Positions 13,101 to 24,735 of a stretch of 64,000 nt of DNA are shown here, piece after piece. The notes under the pieces were generated by a model, which had not been told where the DNA came from, searched no databases, and saw only the letters and a program-made list of their open reading frames with translations. The stretch comes from Elephas maximus indicus (lineage: Eukaryota; Chordata; Mammalia; Proboscidea; Elephantidae): NCBI RefSeq assembly GCF_024166365.1, contig NC_064824.1, positions 49,824,608-49,888,607 on the forward strand, given 5' to 3'. Position numbers and translations under genes: made by a program. Numbering within the stretch: the first letter of the stretch is position 1; every line of letters starts with the position of its first letter.

Positions 13101-14130
13101 ACGGGATACAAACCATAACTAACAACACAAAAACTCCAGAAGAAAAGCTAGAGTAACCGGGATCTTTTAAAAATTAAACACTTATGCTTATCAAAAGACT
13201 TCACCAAAAGAGTAAAAAGAGAACCTACAGACTGGGGAAAAAAATTTTGGCCATTACAAATCCAGCAAAGGTCTAATCTCTAAAATCTGCAGGAAAATCC
13301 AACATCTCTACAACAAAAAGACAAATAGTCCAATTAAAAAATAGGCAAAGGAAATGAACAGACACTTCACCAAAGAAGATATTCAAGCAGCTGACAGACA
13401 CATGAGGAAATGCCATCACTAGCCATTACTCAAAAAAACCAAACTCATTGCTGTCAAGTCGATTCCGACTCATAGCAACCCTACAGGACAGAGTAGGACT
13501 GCCCCATAGAGTTTCCAGGGAGCACCTGGTGGATTCGAACTGCTGACCTTTTGGTTAGCAGCTGTAGCTCTTAACCACTACGCTACCATGGTTTCCATCC
13601 CTAACCATTAGAGAAATGTAAATCAAAACCACAATGAGATAGCATTTCACCTTGGCATTACTGGCACGGATCAAAAAACAGAAAATAACAAATGTTGGAG
13701 AGGCTGTGGGGTGATTGGAACTCTTATGCACTGCTGGTGGAAATGCAAAATGGTATAACCCTTCTGGAAAACGATATGGCCTTTCTTTAGAAAGCTAGAA
13801 ATAGAAATACCATATGATCCAGCAATCCTACTCCTAGGGATATATTCTGGAGAAATAAGAGCCATCATACAAATAGACATATGCACACCCATATTCATTG
13901 CAGCATTGTTCACAATAGCAAAAAGATGGAAACAACCGAGGTGCCCATCAATAGATGAATGGATAAACAAACTATGGAACATACACACAGTGGAGTACTA
14001 TGCAACAGTAAAGAACGATGATCAATCTGTGAAGGATCTCACAACATGGATGCACCTGGAGGGCATTATGCTGAGTGAAACAAGTCATTTACAAAAGGGA
14101 AAGTATTGTATGAGACTACTAGTATAAAAA
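10190..14130 (+). pseudogene. L1 ORF2 remnant (endonuclease-reverse transcriptase)
   Basis: Landmarks of LINE-1 ORF2 appear in order on the + strand. There is an endonuclease-type VGDFNTP near 10,594. The RT motif FADD lies at 12,232-12,243 in context [12 protein letters not shown]. The C-terminal part is near 13,900-14,100 ([20 protein letters not shown] and TTWMHLEGIMLSE). Stops and frameshifts split it into frames shorter than about 80 codons, and two SINEs interrupt it. The long open frame on the opposite strand (11,356-10,745) is only its A/T-rich shadow. Confidence 0.85.
13434..13597 (-). mobile_element. AfroSINE inside L1, reverse
   Basis: In reverse it shows 'gtcaagtcgattccgactca', 'gtggattcgaactgctgacc' and a 'gctaccatggtttcc' end. 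The flanks 'catcactagccattac' and 'catccctaaccattag' look like a diverged target duplication. Confidence 0.9.
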
Positions 14131-14655
14131 CTCATGAAAAGGTTTACACACAGAAAAGAATCTTTGATGGTTATGGGGGGTAGGTGGAGATGGAAAAACA
14201 CTAAATAAACAATAGCTAAGTGGTAACTTTGGTGAAGGGTAAGACAGTACACAGTACTGGGGAAGCCAGCACAATAAGAGATAAAAGAGAAAAAAAAAGG
14301 ACCAGACTTACTTATCTGACAGAGACTGGAAAAACCCGAGAGTATGGCCCTTGGACGCCTTCTTAACTCAGTACTGAAGTTACGCCTGAGGTTCACCATT
14401 CAGCCAAAGATTAGACAGGCACATAAAGCGAAACAAGACTAAATGGGTACACCAGTTCAGGAGCAAGGACGAGTAGTCAGGAGGGGACAGGGAAGCTGGT
14501 AACGGGGAACCCAAAGTTGAGAAGGGAGAGCGTAGACATGTTGTGGGATTGGCAACCAGTGTCACAAAACAGTATATATATTAATTGTTTAATGAGAAAC
14601 TAGTTTGCTCTGTAAACCATCATCTAAAGTACAATTAAAAAAAAAAGAAAAAAAA

Positions 14656-15767
14656 TGTTGGTGCCGAGGGGCTGGCTGGGGCACGGACAGAACACAGTAT
14701 CTCCTTAAATTTGCAGTCTGGGGGCTTTATGGAGCATAAAATGATCTCTACTGCTTTAAAAAATACATGTGCTATGTCACCCCTGCCTGGCCTATGTAAT
14801 CAGACTTGCTGGGGGGCATAGGGAGTGGGCAAGTGCGTTTTTTTCAAGGCTTTTTATACTTTAGAATCTCACTTCTTGAGCCTCCTCCCCTTCCTCTTGA
14901 TTGGACCCCTGCTCTGTTCTTCTGCATCTATAATTATTTTTTATTAAGGCATGTCTAAATAAATGGAGAGTCGTCACCAGAATACAGTAAGCTATGGTCT
15001 GAAGCTTTTGAAAAAATGAAGTTGGTTTAAAACTAAAGGTGCTCAGAGGTTGAGGGCTATTCCTCTTAACACTCTCAGCAGATGGGCAGAGGGGCTACCG
15101 CTAAAGATTTATTTCAGGTGCCGATCTAAGTGGTCTAATGGTCCTTGTTTCACCCCAAAACATGATGGAGAGTAGGAAGACATTCATCTTCTGTTAAGTA
15201 TATTTTGACGTAATTATTCATTCATCCTCTATTCAGTGCAATTCAGCAAATTTATTTTGAGAACTTACAGTGAGCTAAAGCATTGTTCTAGGTGTTGAGC
15301 AAACAGTAGTGAACAAAACAATCAATTCCTTCGTGGGACTTTCTCTTCAGCAAAATGTATATGTTCTTTTAATATATAGTTAAATGGCATTATTTAACTT
15401 GACTGAATTAAATTACAACATTATCAGGTATCATTTTAGGAGAATTCTTCAGGATTGGCCTGAGTATCCCTAAGAACACAAATGGAATCTGACAGTTTAG
15501 TTTAGCATGTGAAACCAGGGTTACATTTGCAAAATATTAGGAACAGGGACTGGGTCTTACTGACCAAGTTTGCAGTCCATAGGCGTTCAGGGAAACATTT
15601 TCTGAAGGCTGAATGAATGAATAAGCCTGTGGGAGTAGGACTTCGCTCCAGAAAAGGACATTGACAGAATTAAAGTTTGTTCCTTGATTTTGAGACTGCG
15701 TTTCCAAAGAAGTGTATTATTTGGTAGAAATCTCTTCTGACTTTTTTTTCTTTTAAAACTGTGGTGA

Positions 15768-15768
<1 letters not shown>
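14656..15768. other. Intronic sequence, one possible old LINE fragment
   Basis: No gene is seen. Around 15,213-15,335 the order 'attattcattcatcc', 'attgttctaggtgttgagca', 'gtagtgaacaaaac' resembles an ancient mammalian LINE 3' region; the assignment is weak. Confidence 0.4.
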
Positions 15769-15824
<56 letters not shown>

Positions 15825-15838
15825 CATACATACATACC
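15769..15838. repeat. (TA)25 microsatellite with (CATA)n
   Basis: Fifty bases of uninterrupted TA (15,769-15,818) are followed by a short cata run. It is likely length-polymorphic. Confidence 0.95.
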
Positions 15839-15844
15839 AGAAAA

Positions 15845-15980
15845 TTTGGCATTTCAACATTTTTTATATGTACAATTCAGTAACGTACATATGTGTTCAA
15901 TATTACTTGATAAAACGTAATGTTCATCATGTTGTGCAACCATCACCACTATTTGTGTTCAGTTTTTGACTCTGTGCTTT
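15845..15980 (-). mobile_element. Old L1 3'-UTR fragment
   Basis: The stretch with 'tacaattcagtaacgtac' and 'ttgtgcaaccatcaccacta' is the usual antisense form of an old L1 3' UTR. A related segment is near 20,050. Confidence 0.6.
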
Positions 15981-16672
15981 TAACTCCATGTATTTAACTG
16001 CATTTTTATAGAGATCCCGGGGAGCCTTAGAGCTTCCAGTACTCTTATTGCATACGTCACCTATCAAAGAATGAATTTGAGCTGAATTCGGATGTTTCAG
16101 GGCTCTGGGGTGCTACTTCGCAAGTAACTGCAAGTTTCTATCCTCCAGCCACCTTAAATGGGTTAATACAGCTTTCCAGAGTGTCTGATTTACCTCTGTG
16201 TTGTAGTTCATGCTCAAGAAGTCTTGGATTCAGTTTGATATAATACGAAAATTTTGAATCTGCCTTTCTAGGAACTTAAATATCAAATTATTTAAAAGTT
16301 TTAGCATGTCTGTTTCAAAAGTACTTTTGTAAGGAGGAGGAGTGTGATCCTTTTTTACCATGAACTACCTTCTGGAATTCTGAGTGTGTGCTCAAAAATT
16401 GGTGGAACTTCTAAGACAGCCAGTGAAAGAAAAACGCATTTGATATGGATCTGAAAACATCAAGAGAACGTGCAAAAGAAACCAAAGATCAGCTTTTGGT
16501 TCTGGCTTATGTTGCTGTTTGTAAGTTAAGTAGCTTAGAGGAGTAGTAAATAGTGTGTGAGAATGAAGAAAAATACATATTCTGGAAGTGATTACTAATG
16601 CTGAAATTTCTGCATCTAATTTTGGAGTGCTTATGTTTGGAATTTCACATGGTGATGAAATGTATGTTTCAG

Positions 16673-16747
16673 GTTTGCGGAGAAAAACAACGTTTTGAGA
16701 AGCTGATGGAACATTTCAGGAATGAAGACAATAACATCGATTTTATG
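16673..16747 (+). CDS. FMNL2: FMNL2 exon e1: armadillo/FH3 region
   Basis: This 75-bp exon encodes 25 residues, from [11 protein letters not shown] to NNIDFM. It is part of the armadillo-repeat DID/FH3 region, which folds back on the DAD to inhibit the formin. It begins after a ttcag acceptor at 16,671-16,672 and ends at a gtgcgt donor, phase 0 on both sides. It is the first FMNL2 exon in the window. The preceding exon, which should end in the peptide NFKE in human, is not found upstream, so the intron before it exceeds 16.6 kb. Confidence 0.95.
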
Positions 16748-16810
16748 GTGCGTTGTTTCAGTATTACATTCAACATAGCAAATTCAGCAGTTTTTTTCAA
16801 ACTCCTCTAG

Positions 16811-16861
16811 GGGTGTGTGTGTGTATGTATATCTGTATATATGTGCGTGTGTGTGTGTGTG
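16811..16861. repeat. GT-rich microsatellite
   Basis: Imperfect (GT)n interrupted by 'atgtatatctgtatatatg'. It lies about 65 bp downstream of the exon e1 donor. Confidence 0.85.
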
Positions 16862-17224
16862 TTACAAATGACAGGAAATTGAATGTTATATGCTATAGAT
16901 CCAATCTAGAGTGCCCTTAATCTGTTTTTCCCCTTATGGCGTTTATTTTCAGTTTTATTCCTTACATATATACTTTATAGTACAGGTCGGAAGTACTGAT
17001 TATTTATAGGAAATAAGAGAGGATCCGTGCAGTTGGGAAAAGTAAGTTAAAAGGCAAACATTTTCTGGTGCAAATGCCTACAGTTGTCACTTTAGCTGAT
17101 AATGGCGCGGCATAGGGATCCTTAAGGTAGGAACCAAGAGCCTGGACCATTTCACCCTTCACAGCCCCCAGCCAGTGGCCTTCTCCAGACTATATTCTCA
17201 AAGATTAAAGGGCTTTGGTTTGTA

Positions 17225-17590
17225 GAACTGACAGTATGTATCCAGTGGCTCTGGGGGAGAAAAGACCTGATATCTGCTCCCATAAAAATTCCAAAAAACC
17301 AAACCCATTGTTGTTCAGTCAATTGCAACTCATACCAACCCTATAGGACAGAGAAGAACTACCTCATAGGGTTTCCAAGGCTGTAAATCGTTACAGGAGC
17401 AGATTGCTACATCTTTCACTTGTGGAGTGCCTGGTGAGTTCAGGCCTCCCACTTTTCAGTTAGCAGCTCAGTGCTTAACTACTGTGCCACCAGGGCTCCG
17501 TCAGCCTAGAAAACCCTATGGGACATCTACTCTGTCATACAGGGTTACTGAGTTGGAATCAACTCGATGGCACACAACAACAATAGCAAC
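17225..17590 (+). mobile_element. AfroSINE (long form) split by another AfroSINE
   Basis: The left part has 'gggagaaaagacctgatatc' and 'tgctcccataaaaatt'. The right part resumes at 'agcctagaaaaccctatggg' near 17,503 and ends 'gatggcacacaacaacaata'. The pieces join into one long-form element once the reverse copy between them is removed. Confidence 0.82.
17294..17499 (-). mobile_element. AfroSINE nested in another AfroSINE
   Basis: A reverse copy from 'accaaacccattgttgttca' through 'aggctgtaaatcgttacagg' to 'actgtgccaccagggctcc'. It is inserted in the + strand copy at 17,225-17,590, so it is younger than its host. Confidence 0.85.
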
Positions 17591-17599
17591 ATCCCAAAA

Positions 17600-19249
17600 A
17601 TTAACATACAGCAGTGATTTTTCCCCTGGATCTCTTTCCTGCTCTAGTGATTCAGTGAGGGTGTAATCATACTGCAGATCATAGCAGGTTTATCACACAA
17701 AAGAACACGTGGTTCAGCAGCAATACAATACTGTTATCCTTAGGTTAAAAAAAGAAAAACTAAGTAAGTTTTAGGACTTCTGAATTCTTATACCTAAATC
17801 TTAATCGTGAACTGAAGATGGTCTAGAGAATTTCCTGAGACAACTTAATCTTGAATGCGCCCAGGTCTGCAGGCTTTCTCTGACCTCATGCAGTTCCCCT
17901 GGGGAACTTCTGGACCCAGGAGGTCCGTATCTGGGCTTAACTCCCCCCTTCAGTTCTAGCCTGGAGCAGATATGCTAGTCAGCTCTTAGTATTGCAGGGT
18001 CTTCCAAAACCTGTGCTTAGGATACCAAGTACAGTTTTCATTTTAATTGCTTCAGTGATTGTAAAGCATGAAAAATAGTTTTACAAATTTCTAACCCTTT
18101 CATGTAGAATTTTTTTCCCCTGGATCCTCAAAATTTATATGCCACCTGGCCCTTAACTCCTTCCAAAATTAGTGAGAAAGATGAAACAGTCTATAAAAAG
18201 TTTTCTTTTCCATAAAGCATGTTATTTGCTTTTAAAAGATAAAAACTAAGTGTGAAACAAGGAATAACTTTCACATTGACTTTTTAATTCTTGTTATTAG
18301 GATCTTTTGGAGACTTTAAGGCTAATTTTTGCTCTGGTGACAAATATCTAAAGAGGCCCATGTACCGACTCACCTTACCAGTTTCTTTTCTCTGCCTTGT
18401 TAAGAGGAACTTCTTTGTTCCTTTAGAGCTGAAGCTGCAAACCAGAGGCTCCCAGCTGGAGCCAGCCCACGGGCTTGTGATGTTAGTCTAACAATGTGAC
18501 CCTATTACAAAAATTTGGAGATTGCACATAAAAATACAGATTTGTAATTTTCTTGAAAATGAAAAATTTTGGATAGTATTAGGCCCCCGTTTCTGCAGAA
18601 TATCAGCTTCAGGAACAAAGTAGCCCCTATTCTTTTAGCACAAGGATATCCTCTCCAGTGTGTCACCGTCCACACCATTCCTTATTGTACTGCAAAGGGC
18701 CCATCTCACTCACTTTTTACCATATCTCTCTGGCCATTTGAGTTTCTGCTGAAATTATAATTAAGCCCATGACAACACCTGCAACTCTGCGTCCACAAAC
18801 TAGAGTGTATTTCCTGTCAGTTCATTTATTCGTGTGTTACATAACATTGAGGTAGCTTACTTAGAGGCTGCTAGTACACAGGTCCTCGGCGCTGCATTCA
18901 TGTGTCACCTGGCAAGCAGTGCATATTGTAAAGCTCAACAGAGCATTTAGACCTGCCTTCTAAGAGCAATGGAAAGGTGCCAAAATCTGACCATGTTTTT
19001 CTCCAGAAGATGAGTCTTTTCATAAACTGCCTTGAGGATACAATTAGGTTGCTCAACCTCCCAAAACAACGTATTCCCCATAACGTATAATATAAATTCC
19101 TTTAATATAGGGTAAGATATTTTCCTCTTTTTTCTGTGTTTTTTGTGGACAAAAGAAAAAAAAATGGCAAAATCTTTTTTAGCTCGTTTTAGAATAGAAC
19201 CTGAAGTGATTTTTTTTTTTGGTAAATGACAATAGAGTACCCTACTAAC
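17600..19249. other. Intronic sequence, nothing recognised
   Basis: No exon or identifiable repeat. Small open frames (such as 18,291-18,491) have no support from family or splicing. Confidence 0.5.
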
Positions 19250-19416
19250 CAGAGCCCGGGTGGTACAGTGGCTAAGAGCTCAGCTGCTAACTGAAAGGTC
19301 AGCAGTTCGAATCCACCATCCATTCCTTGGAAACCTTATGGGGCAGCTCTGCTTTGTCCTATAGGGTTGTCGTGAGTTGAAATCGACTCGATGGCAGTGG
19401 GTTTGGTTTGGTTTTA
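19250..19416 (+). mobile_element. AfroSINE
   Basis: From 'cagagcccgggtggtacagt' through 'gtcagcagttcgaatccacc' to 'gaaatcgactcgatggcagt' and a gtttggtttgg tail. Confidence 0.92.
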
Positions 19417-19984
19417 GTTTACCCTGGTAACGTAGAGAGTTGACATATCTTCCAAAGCTATCCAGTGTATAATATATTCAAGGAAGGATCTAACTTGATA
19501 AAGACACTTTAAAAAAAAATGAAAGGAAACTGGTTTTGGGGGAGAGAGGAAGAAGAAGGAGGTTCTGAGCAAGAAAGTGACTCTAGGTTCCTCAATCATT
19601 TTATCTCCTTGCGAGAGATTCTCTTTAACCATAGAGGGAAACAAACATTAGCAAAATGTTTACCATATATAAACTGTTGAATTCTATTCTGTTATTTAGC
19701 AAACTGGTGACTAGTTTTCTCTGTAACAGGTCTCAGGGCTACAGATGGGGTTGTGGGGAGAGAACAGAAAATCAAAACTTCTGTGGAACCTAGTTGGTTA
19801 TGATATTAATGTGAATGAAAGAGCTGTTACTGTGCTGTTGGGAGGTGGGCTTCACAGTGACTTTGTGGAAGTGATTATCTTCTGGGGAAATTATAGGTGA
19901 TTTAAAAGTCCTTTTTTGTAATAATTTTAACATTTTTTTACAACATGCCTGTAATAGTTTATACATTTTTGTGTGATAAACCTA

Positions 19985-20715
19985 TGATTTTTTTGAAAAA
20001 CACCTTTCCTAAAATATAATTAGCATACCGTCTAATAGACCCATTTAAAGTGTACAATTCATTGTTGTTTTAGTATATTCATAGGGTCGTCCAACTATTA
20101 GTGCAATCCGATTTTAGAACATTTTCTCCCACCCGAAAGAAACCCTGTGCTCAAACTACCTTTTTCCCCCACCCGTAAACTGCATTCCGTCTATAGATTT
20201 GCCTGTTCTGGATATTTCATACGAATGGAATCATACAATATGTGGTCTTGTGACTGAATTCTTTCACTTAGCATACTGTTTTCAAAGTACATTTGTGTGG
20301 TCTGTGTCAGTCTTTAATTCCTTTTTATTGTTGTGTAATATTTCCCTGTGTGAATCTACCACATTTCGTGTATCCATTCCTCAACTGATTGCTGTTTGGG
20401 TTGCTTTCACGTTTTGACTCTTACGAATAATGCTGCTTTGAACATAATTTGTATACAACTTTCTGCATGAACACACGTTTTCACTTCTCTTGAGTACAGA
20501 CATAGCAGTGGAATTGCTGAATCACATGGTAACTAACTTTCTGAGCATCTGGCTGGCTGTTTGCACCAGCATGTCTGTCACTTCCTGTCCCCAGCACCAG
20601 TGTATGAAGGTTCCAATTTCTCTATATCCTCCCCAACACTTGTCACTATTTGTTTTTTTGATCATAGCCAACCTAGTGGGTGTGAAGTGGTATTTCACTG
20701 TTGTACTTACATGAC
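19985..20715 (-). mobile_element. Old L1 3' end, antisense
   Basis: Typical antisense L1M-type blocks: 'gtacaattcattgttgtttt', 'gaatggaatcatacaatatg', 'ccattcctcaactgattgct', 'gaattgctgaatcacatggt', and 'ccaacctagtgggtgtgaag' at the right end. It ends about 160 bp before exon e2. Confidence 0.8.
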
Positions 20716-20877
20716 TTTCTGATTTAAAAAAAAAAAAAAAAACAAAGACCTGATGAAATGAAGGAAAAGGAAAGTTGGCACATGGACCTAGATTTGTGAA
20801 ATTGAATGCGCACGACTGTGGTTAAAGTGAGAAAAGAAGTTTGATGGCTGTGTAACCCCTTGACAATTCCATTTCAG

Positions 20878-20988
20878 GTGGCCTCTATGCAGTTTATTAA
20901 TATTGTAGTACACTCAGTAGAAGACATGAATTTCAGAGTTCACCTCCAATATGAATTCACCAAATTGGGCCTGGATGAATACTTGGAC
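20878..20988 (+). CDS. FMNL2: FMNL2 exon e2: armadillo/FH3 region
   Basis: This 111-bp exon encodes 37 residues, [19 protein letters not shown] through GLDEYLD. It continues the armadillo helices of the DID/FH3 domain, and the LGLDEYLD segment is typical of DRF formins at the end of an armadillo repeat. It has an atttcag acceptor and a gtgagt donor, phase 0 at both ends, and joins e1 (..DFM) without a gap. It sits just downstream of an old antisense L1 fragment. Confidence 0.96.
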
Positions 20989-21835
20989 GTGAGTATTATA
21001 GCTCTAACATTTGGCTCAAATATAGGAATTGATTTCTTTGTCCCCCCTCAAAGGTACAATTCCATAGTAGCAAAAGAAGGCTTAAAACTCCATGCAGTCA
21101 ACTGCTGTAGTGCTGGTTAAAGGGAACCGATCTGAGTGATGCAATTCGCCAGAGAAGCTGGATTCTTGCAGACCTCTTAGGACCTCAGGCTGTCTTCTGC
21201 CAGCAGCTGCTTAGTCCAGAGTTAGATAACCTCTGGCAGGCTTGGCTGTGGCTTTCCTCTGCTTTTGAGCTCTGTCTGGGTTAAGTCTCATTGCACTCTT
21301 TGTCTAAGCTGTTGGGTAATTCACATTCTTGGTCACTCTGGGGACCCCATCTGGGCAGGGAAAGTCAAACCAGGACTGCTGTGGAGCGATGAGTAAATGC
21401 TTAGAGCATAAAAAAGTAATGAGGAAATGGACATCAGAGACTTCCTCATGTAGCTGCTAACTTCTACTTAAAGTGTTTGTGGCTTTAGAAGTTCTACTTT
21501 CAGTTTTTGGGAGAAGGTCTAAAGTTTCTCTTTTTCTTGCTCCCTTTCAGAAGCGTTCAGCCAGTTCCCTTGAAATACTTCGGCTAAGAAACAAAGTTAG
21601 TGTGGAAATCATAAGTGGACTTGAGTAACAATGTGTACACAGGATGTACCCCCATCCTTTGACTGTTAGGCAGTTGTTTTCCCTTTTACCTAGGAATGGT
21701 CTAGTTGAATTTGGAAGACCACTAATGACAGGGCAAGAATTGTTTACCTCAGTTTCATGGCATTTCTGGCTATGAAGAAGATAGAAAGTGCTTCCCTTAG
21801 ACATCTCCAGAATTCTACTACCATCTTCATTAGGG

Positions 21836-22028
21836 ATGTTGTTGTCAAATCAATTCCAACTCATGGTGACCCCATTGTTACAGAGTAGATTGCTCCATGG
21901 GGTTTTCTTGGTTTTGATCTTTGTGGAAGCAGATCACCAGGCCTTTTCTTCTGCGGTGCTGCTGGGTGGGTTTAAACTGCCGACATTTCAGTTATCAGCC
22001 AAACTAAACCATAAGTGCCACCCAGGGA
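21836..22028 (-). mobile_element. AfroSINE, long form, diverged
   Basis: Reverse copy with 'caattccaactcatggtgac', 'gtggaagcagatcaccaggc', 'gggtttaaactgccgacatt' and a degraded 'gccacccaggga' end. Confidence 0.78.
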
Positions 22029-22077
22029 CATTTTACTAGGGATAAAATCGGAATTACAGTCTGTACCCTCGTTTACT

Positions 22078-22245
22078 GGAAACCCTGGTGGCATAGTGGT
22101 TTAGTACTACGGCTGCTAACCAAAGGGTCGGCAGTTGGAATCCACCAGGTGCTCCTTGGAAACTCTATGGGGCAATTCTACTCTGTCTTATAGGGTCACT
22201 ATGAATCGGAATTGACTCGATGGCACTGGGTTTGGTTTGGTTTTG
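22078..22245 (+). mobile_element. AfroSINE with near-perfect target duplication
   Basis: From 'ggaaaccctggtggcatagt' to 'ggtttggtttggtttt'. Flanks are gtaccctcgttt (22,063-22,074) and gtacccttgttt (22,246-22,257), one mismatch in 12. Confidence 0.93.
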
Positions 22246-22248
22246 GTA

Positions 22249-23802
22249 CCCTTGTTTCTTGTGAGGCAGAATCTGATTCAGTTACTCTGGGAGTGACAGC
22301 CTAGTTTACCACACAGCTGAGCTGCCCTTGGGTGTAGACTTTACTCAGAGAAAGTCCTGGTAGATTTCCCTTAAAGAGTTGTTGGAATTGTTTTCCTATT
22401 TGAAGACCCACTAATATCATTAATCATATTATTGAGAGGTTGGTTTTTCTGCTTTAAGGTCAAGGTTTGTCTATCCTCTTTTCCCACATGCTCTGAGAAT
22501 GGTAATATTTGAACAAAAATAGGATGTATGACTTAATGGTGTCCTGGGTTTAGAGTTTTGTGATGTCCAGACAGACTTAGCTTTTAGGCTCCAGGTTACA
22601 GTGGCAGTTATTAACACATCAGTCAACACTTGTTATTCATTGTGAGTCTTGTAAAAAAACAAAACAAAACAAAACAAAACCCATTAAGCCTCTTCTCCTT
22701 TTTCTTTTCTAAAATTTACCCTTAGAAATCTTTTTCATTTCTAACTTCAAAACTAAGGTAGAACAGTCTCTTTAGAGTAGACTAAGTTGTAGAATTCCAG
22801 ATTAGTCTAGGAGAGAATCACTTTCTTGAGAGTATATAGAGAGGGAAATTCCTTTTAAAAATTTAAGTTTTTTTTCAAAACTGCATTTCTTTAATTTCTT
22901 TGTCTGTTGGTTCTGGACCCTGATAGGCAGAAGTGGTTAAAAGAGTAAGAATTACAAGCACATAATGTATTAAATGCTTTGTTAGTTTATAGCAACCCAA
23001 TCTTACAAGTAGTCATTCACTTGTTCATAAATGTTTACTTGTAAATCATCCACGTGCCAGGTATTAATCTGACCACTCCACTCATCGGTTCCCCGGGGCA
23101 AGTCCTGACTTAAGTAGGGAAGATTCCGGGATTTATTTTGCCTCTAGTTTCACCTTAGAGCTAGGTGAGAGTTCTGAGGAGATGCTAGCCCTGGGATATG
23201 TGAACAAGGAAGGCTTCCTGGTACGTGCTTGGGGGAGCCTTAAGCTGCTCTTGCTGGGCAATAACTTAGGGAAGCGATTATGGAGGAGGGTGCAAGCTGT
23301 GCTAAAAGAGGCCTGCAGGCTACGTATCTACTCTGTGAGTGTCTCCCCATCCCTTCACCCTGCACCCCTCAGGCACATACACTGGGGAGGTACTACACAG
23401 GCAAAGATACCACCCACTCCATTCTTTTGTACTACACAGACACCCCTCAAGTTTTGTGTTGCCTGTGACTGCTGTTCCCTTTCCAAGCTGTTTTTAATTT
23501 TTCTGTTATCTTGATTTTGCATACTTCAAAATGTTTTAGGTTAGAATACATCTACATGGGGCTGGAAGGGTTAGCAGGAAAATGTGTATCTGGGAGGGGT
23601 TATTCCCCAGAAGGTAATCTAGTTGATTGCATTGTTTTAGGCAATCACTTTGTAATTCTCTGAAGGAGGCTAATATATTAAGCCCTCTCGTGGAAGAGAC
23701 TGGTCTATTTGAAGCAAACAGAAACATGTAGAATGTTGGGGGATTATGTTCTGTTTCCACAGATTATGCTAACACCACCTTCTCTTGCATTTTGGTTTTT
23801 AG
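22249..23802. other. Intronic sequence with a small (AAAAC)n run
   Basis: A pentamer repeat is at about 22,655-22,680. Otherwise no gene or clear transposon up to exon e3. Confidence 0.55.
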
Positions 23803-23952
23803 AAGCTGAAACACACTGAGAGTGACAAGCTGCAGGTACAGATTCAGGCTTACCTGGACAACGTGTTTGATGTGGGAGCTCTGCTGGAAGATGCTGAAAC
23901 CAAGAATGCAGCCTTGGAGAGGGTGGAAGAACTGGAAGAAAACATTTCTCAT
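23803..23952 (+). CDS. FMNL2: FMNL2 exon e3: end of FH3 / dimerisation segment
   Basis: This 150-bp exon encodes 50 residues, [20 protein letters not shown] to [10 protein letters not shown]. The [14 protein letters not shown] stretch is the conserved formin segment where the armadillo domain passes into the dimerisation helices. The Glu-rich end starts a coiled coil. The acceptor is tttttag, the donor is gtaagt, and both ends are phase 0. Confidence 0.96.
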
Positions 23953-24735
23953 GTAAGTGCATCTCAGAAAAAGGAAAATTTCTTGGTACCAATGAAGTGT
24001 AAAGCTGAGTTAATGTTGGCTTTATGGCAGCACCACAGACATTTGGAATACGTGAATGGGCTGCAGCTGGGGGATAGGGGATTATCAGAAGCCGTTCTAG
24101 GTTTTTTCCAAGAAGGCAGTTTGTGTTACTTAAGGCTGAAGTAGATCAGTTGCCTTAGCTCACATACCTGCTCGGTTACACTGAGTTCAGATTCTCCAGC
24201 TGTCTTATAGGCACAGGAGAGCGGATGACGGTCATAACCTAAAGATTAAAAAAAAAAAAAAAAAAGGGAAATGCAATTTCAAATATGGGAATTTGACCCT
24301 GGGTGATGAAGAATCTTCTTCTGAATGTGAGTCACCTTCTACCAAATGTGTCCATATGGTCCCATGGACAGGATGATCTGAAGTGTCCGTGATGCATGGA
24401 TGCACATTCCTGCCTTGTGGTTCCTTGCATTCTAAATGGATTAATTTCAACATAGGCATTTTCAAGGAAACCAGCAAGCTTTTCCATATATCCTCTTATT
24501 TGAAGGAGAGTGTCCTCTCAGTATAGTATCAACTCTGTGTTAGAGCAGGGGCTCATTTTCTTTGAAGGACCTTTCTTGCCACAGACCACAGTTGAATATG
24601 AGTCTAAAGGCCTTCAGAGGTTGTTCAGTTGCTCATTCCTGAGGCACATACTTAAATACCGAAAGAATGAACAGAAGAATAGTGCTTCTCAAAAGCACAA
24701 GCATCGTGAGAACCTAATTATTATTAGTATTTTTA

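Larger units (their letters stand above)
9640..14655 (+). mobile_element. Large decayed L1, ORF2 plus 3' UTR
   Basis: The L1 is about 5 kb and sense to FMNL2. The first ~550 bp are A-rich with no clear ORF1. ORF2 sequence follows (about 10,190-14,130), then a 3' UTR shared with the L1 at 24,736 ('ggttcaccattcagccaaag', 'aggaggggacagggaagc'), ending in an A-rich tail at 14,636-14,655. Two AfroSINEs are inserted inside (10,028 and 13,434). A C13 run is at 11,513-11,525 and a short poly(A) is at 11,980-11,998. It is inactive. Confidence 0.88.

Noticed and set aside
15587..15852. Open frames encoding YIYIYI repeats
   Set aside because: They are translations of the (TA)n microsatellite.
16440..16600. 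Possible additional FMNL2 exon upstream of e1
   Set aside because: The segment has a Lys/Glu-rich frame but no match to the expected preceding FMNL2 sequence and no suitable phase-0 donor.
19250..19416. tRNA-like box sequences (ggttcgaatc type) suggesting tRNA genes
   Set aside because: Every such box lies inside an AfroSINE, a tRNA-derived retroposon. No complete cloverleaf with an acceptor stem is seen.
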